A program made the position numbers and the translations under genes. A DNA stretch of 37,901 nucleotides from contig QMIW01000037.1 of assembly GCA_024434165.1 (NCBI GenBank), positions 1 to 37,901 of the forward strand. Direction: 5' to 3'. Numbering within the stretch: the first letter of the stretch is position 1; the number at the start of each line of letters is the position of its first letter. The notes under the pieces are model-generated. The model searched no databases. It was given only the letters and a program-made list of their open reading frames with translations, and was not told where the DNA came from. Below, piece by piece: positions 37,143 to 37,901 of the stretch. This DNA comes from Chloroflexota bacterium. Its GTDB lineage: Bacteria > Chloroflexota > Anaerolineae > Anaerolineales > Villigracilaceae.

Positions 37143-37901
37143 CTAATTCCCGTCCGGCTGTTTCCTTTTTACCTTCATTTTCCGTCGTATCGTACTGCTG
37201 AGCGGCTGGGTATTGATGGGGGTGGATGCCGAGCGGGCATCGGAGGCATAGCCGAAGCGCCGCAGGGTGATGCGGTGCACCCAGCTGAGAATCGCCTTCG
37301 CCGAAAATTCCTCTTCATACGGGATCGGGACGGTGGTGTTATTTTCCAGCGCCGTTCGCAAATCCTGCGCCGTCCTGCCGGGGAATTCGGTGCGTCCCGC
37401 GCCGACCGCCCAGTAAATATGCGCGTCGCTGGAGGCGATTTTGGCAAGCGGCAGGTATACCGAAATCTTGCGGGCGATCTTATCGAAATTCTGCGTGCCC
37501 ATGTTGTGCGTCTCGATGCCTTTGAGCGCGCCTTTTGCGCGCGGGTTGGTCAGCGCGCCCAGCACCGCCTCCATCGAGAGACTGCCCGGAAAGTTGTTGA
37601 ACGGATGCGGCGCAATCGCCACGCCGCCCTGTTTGCCGATGTGAATCAATGTGTCGTTCAGGGTCATTCCGGCGGGCGGCAGCGTCTTGATGAACAACGC
37701 CACCAGGTGTCCGTCGCGGGTGCTGATCTCCGCCGCGGGAATGGCTTCGAGTCCGTATTGCGGCGCGAGTTCCTGCGCCTCCAGCGAGCCGCGAATCTCA
37801 TCGTGATCGGCAATGGCAATCACATCCAGGCCGACATCGGCAGCTTGCTTGAGAACTGCGCGAACGGTTGTGGTTGCATCGGGGGAGTAGATGGAGTGGA
37901 T
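37143..37901 (-). CDS. PHP-domain metal-dependent phosphoesterase (5' end beyond window)
   Basis: The reading frame continues to the window edge, so at least 252 residues are present and the start is missing. The visible N-terminus reads IHSIYSPDATTTVRAVLKQA and then GLDVIAIADHDEIRG, the HxH...DHD metal-binding pattern of PHP domains; the DLH part is cut off. Further ligands are in IPAAEISTRDGH (Glu), GVAIAPHPFN (His), GIETHNM and IASSDAHIYWAVG (Asp-x-His). PHP enzymes hydrolyse phosphoesters, such as histidinol phosphate or nucleoside 3',5'-bisphosphates. The C-terminus is basic (RRKMKVKRKQPDGN). It converges with recO after 24 bases. Confidence 0.9.
   Translation of the reverse strand: MHSIYSPDATTTVRAVLKQAADVGLDVIAIADHDEIRGSLEAQELAPQYGLEAIPAAEISTRDGHLVALFIKTLPPAGMTLNDTLIHIGKQGGVAIAPHPFNNFPGSLSMEAVLGALTNPRAKGALKGIETHNMGTQNFDKIARKISVYLPLAKIASSDAHIYWAVGAGRTEFPGRTAQDLRTALENNTTVPIPYEEEFSAKAILSWVHRITLRRFGYASDARSASTPINTQPLSSTIRRKMKVKRKQPDGN

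Overview
This window looks like a chromosomal segment of an Anaerolineae-type bacterium (Chloroflexota). That assignment is an inference from overall character: moderately high GC, many lipobox lipoproteins, a Dgk/Dck-type pair of deoxynucleoside kinases, MutS2, a roadblock-domain response regulator, and abundant short 7-bp-period repeat phrases. No rRNA, phage, transposase or CRISPR array is visible. The one tRNA is tRNA-Gln(TTG). The window starts between genes and ends inside a PHP-domain gene.

Layout. 1-6.7 kb: an SGNH-like lipoprotein, a small hypothetical gene, mutS2 (minus), an SDR dehydrogenase with a HAD phosphatase, and a SHOCT membrane protein with a PH-like protein. 6.7-10.8 kb (minus): two GT4 glycosyltransferases, a GT-C-like membrane protein and an NTF2-fold protein. 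10.8-16 kb: a dGK-like kinase, a nucleotidyltransferase-fold protein, a short transcript unit with a strong terminator, a NIF3/CutA-like protein overlapping an EamA transporter with a histidine-rich tail, pyrB, and a second deoxynucleoside kinase. 16-23.1 kb: an extracytoplasmic thiol/methionine redox block. 23.1-27.1 kb (minus): STAS, S51 peptidase, STAS and a ComEC homologue with a degenerate C-terminal domain. 27.3-33.1 kb: a HEAT-repeat protein, oligopeptide ABC ATPases and a family-5 substrate-binding lipoprotein. 33.1-37.9 kb: a REC-roadblock regulator, tRNA-Gln, glmU, cdd, recO and a partial PHP-domain gene.

The main discovery is in the 16-23.1 kb block. A TlpA-like lipoprotein gene (18956-19516, minus) has an in-frame TGA exactly where its redox family carries the first active-site cysteine, giving U-I-N-C. 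Eighteen nucleotides after the TGA lies a perfect 8-bp hairpin with a GUU loop, the layout of a bacterial SECIS. I therefore annotate one selenocysteine protein rather than two broken frames. It is followed, head to tail, by msrP and msrQ, the extracytoplasmic methionine-sulfoxide reductase pair. Behind it lie a histidine kinase and an OmpR-type regulator, and divergently from these a second TlpA-like lipoprotein (WCSKC) with a CcdA-type electron conduit.

Both redox operons have the same promoter design: TTTCGTAAG, exactly 10 bp, then a -10 hexamer (TACAAT or TATCAT), with a second half-site 11 or 22 bp upstream. This is the geometry of PhoB/OmpR-activated promoters, so the embedded two-component system probably controls both operons. 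The proposed system is a regulated selenoredoxin-MsrPQ-TlpA-CcdA repair module on the outer face of the membrane.

A second theme is a set of imperfect 7-bp-period repeat phrases. They lie between genes and also, in frame, inside mutS2 (three copies), a glycosyltransferase, the GT-C-like protein and comEC. A related longer-period phrase lies in the second glycosyltransferase. Several genes (mutS2, comEC, a glycosyltransferase, the response regulator, a DsbA-like gene) have a -10 box only 6-9 nt before the start codon and no Shine-Dalgarno, suggesting leaderless transcripts.
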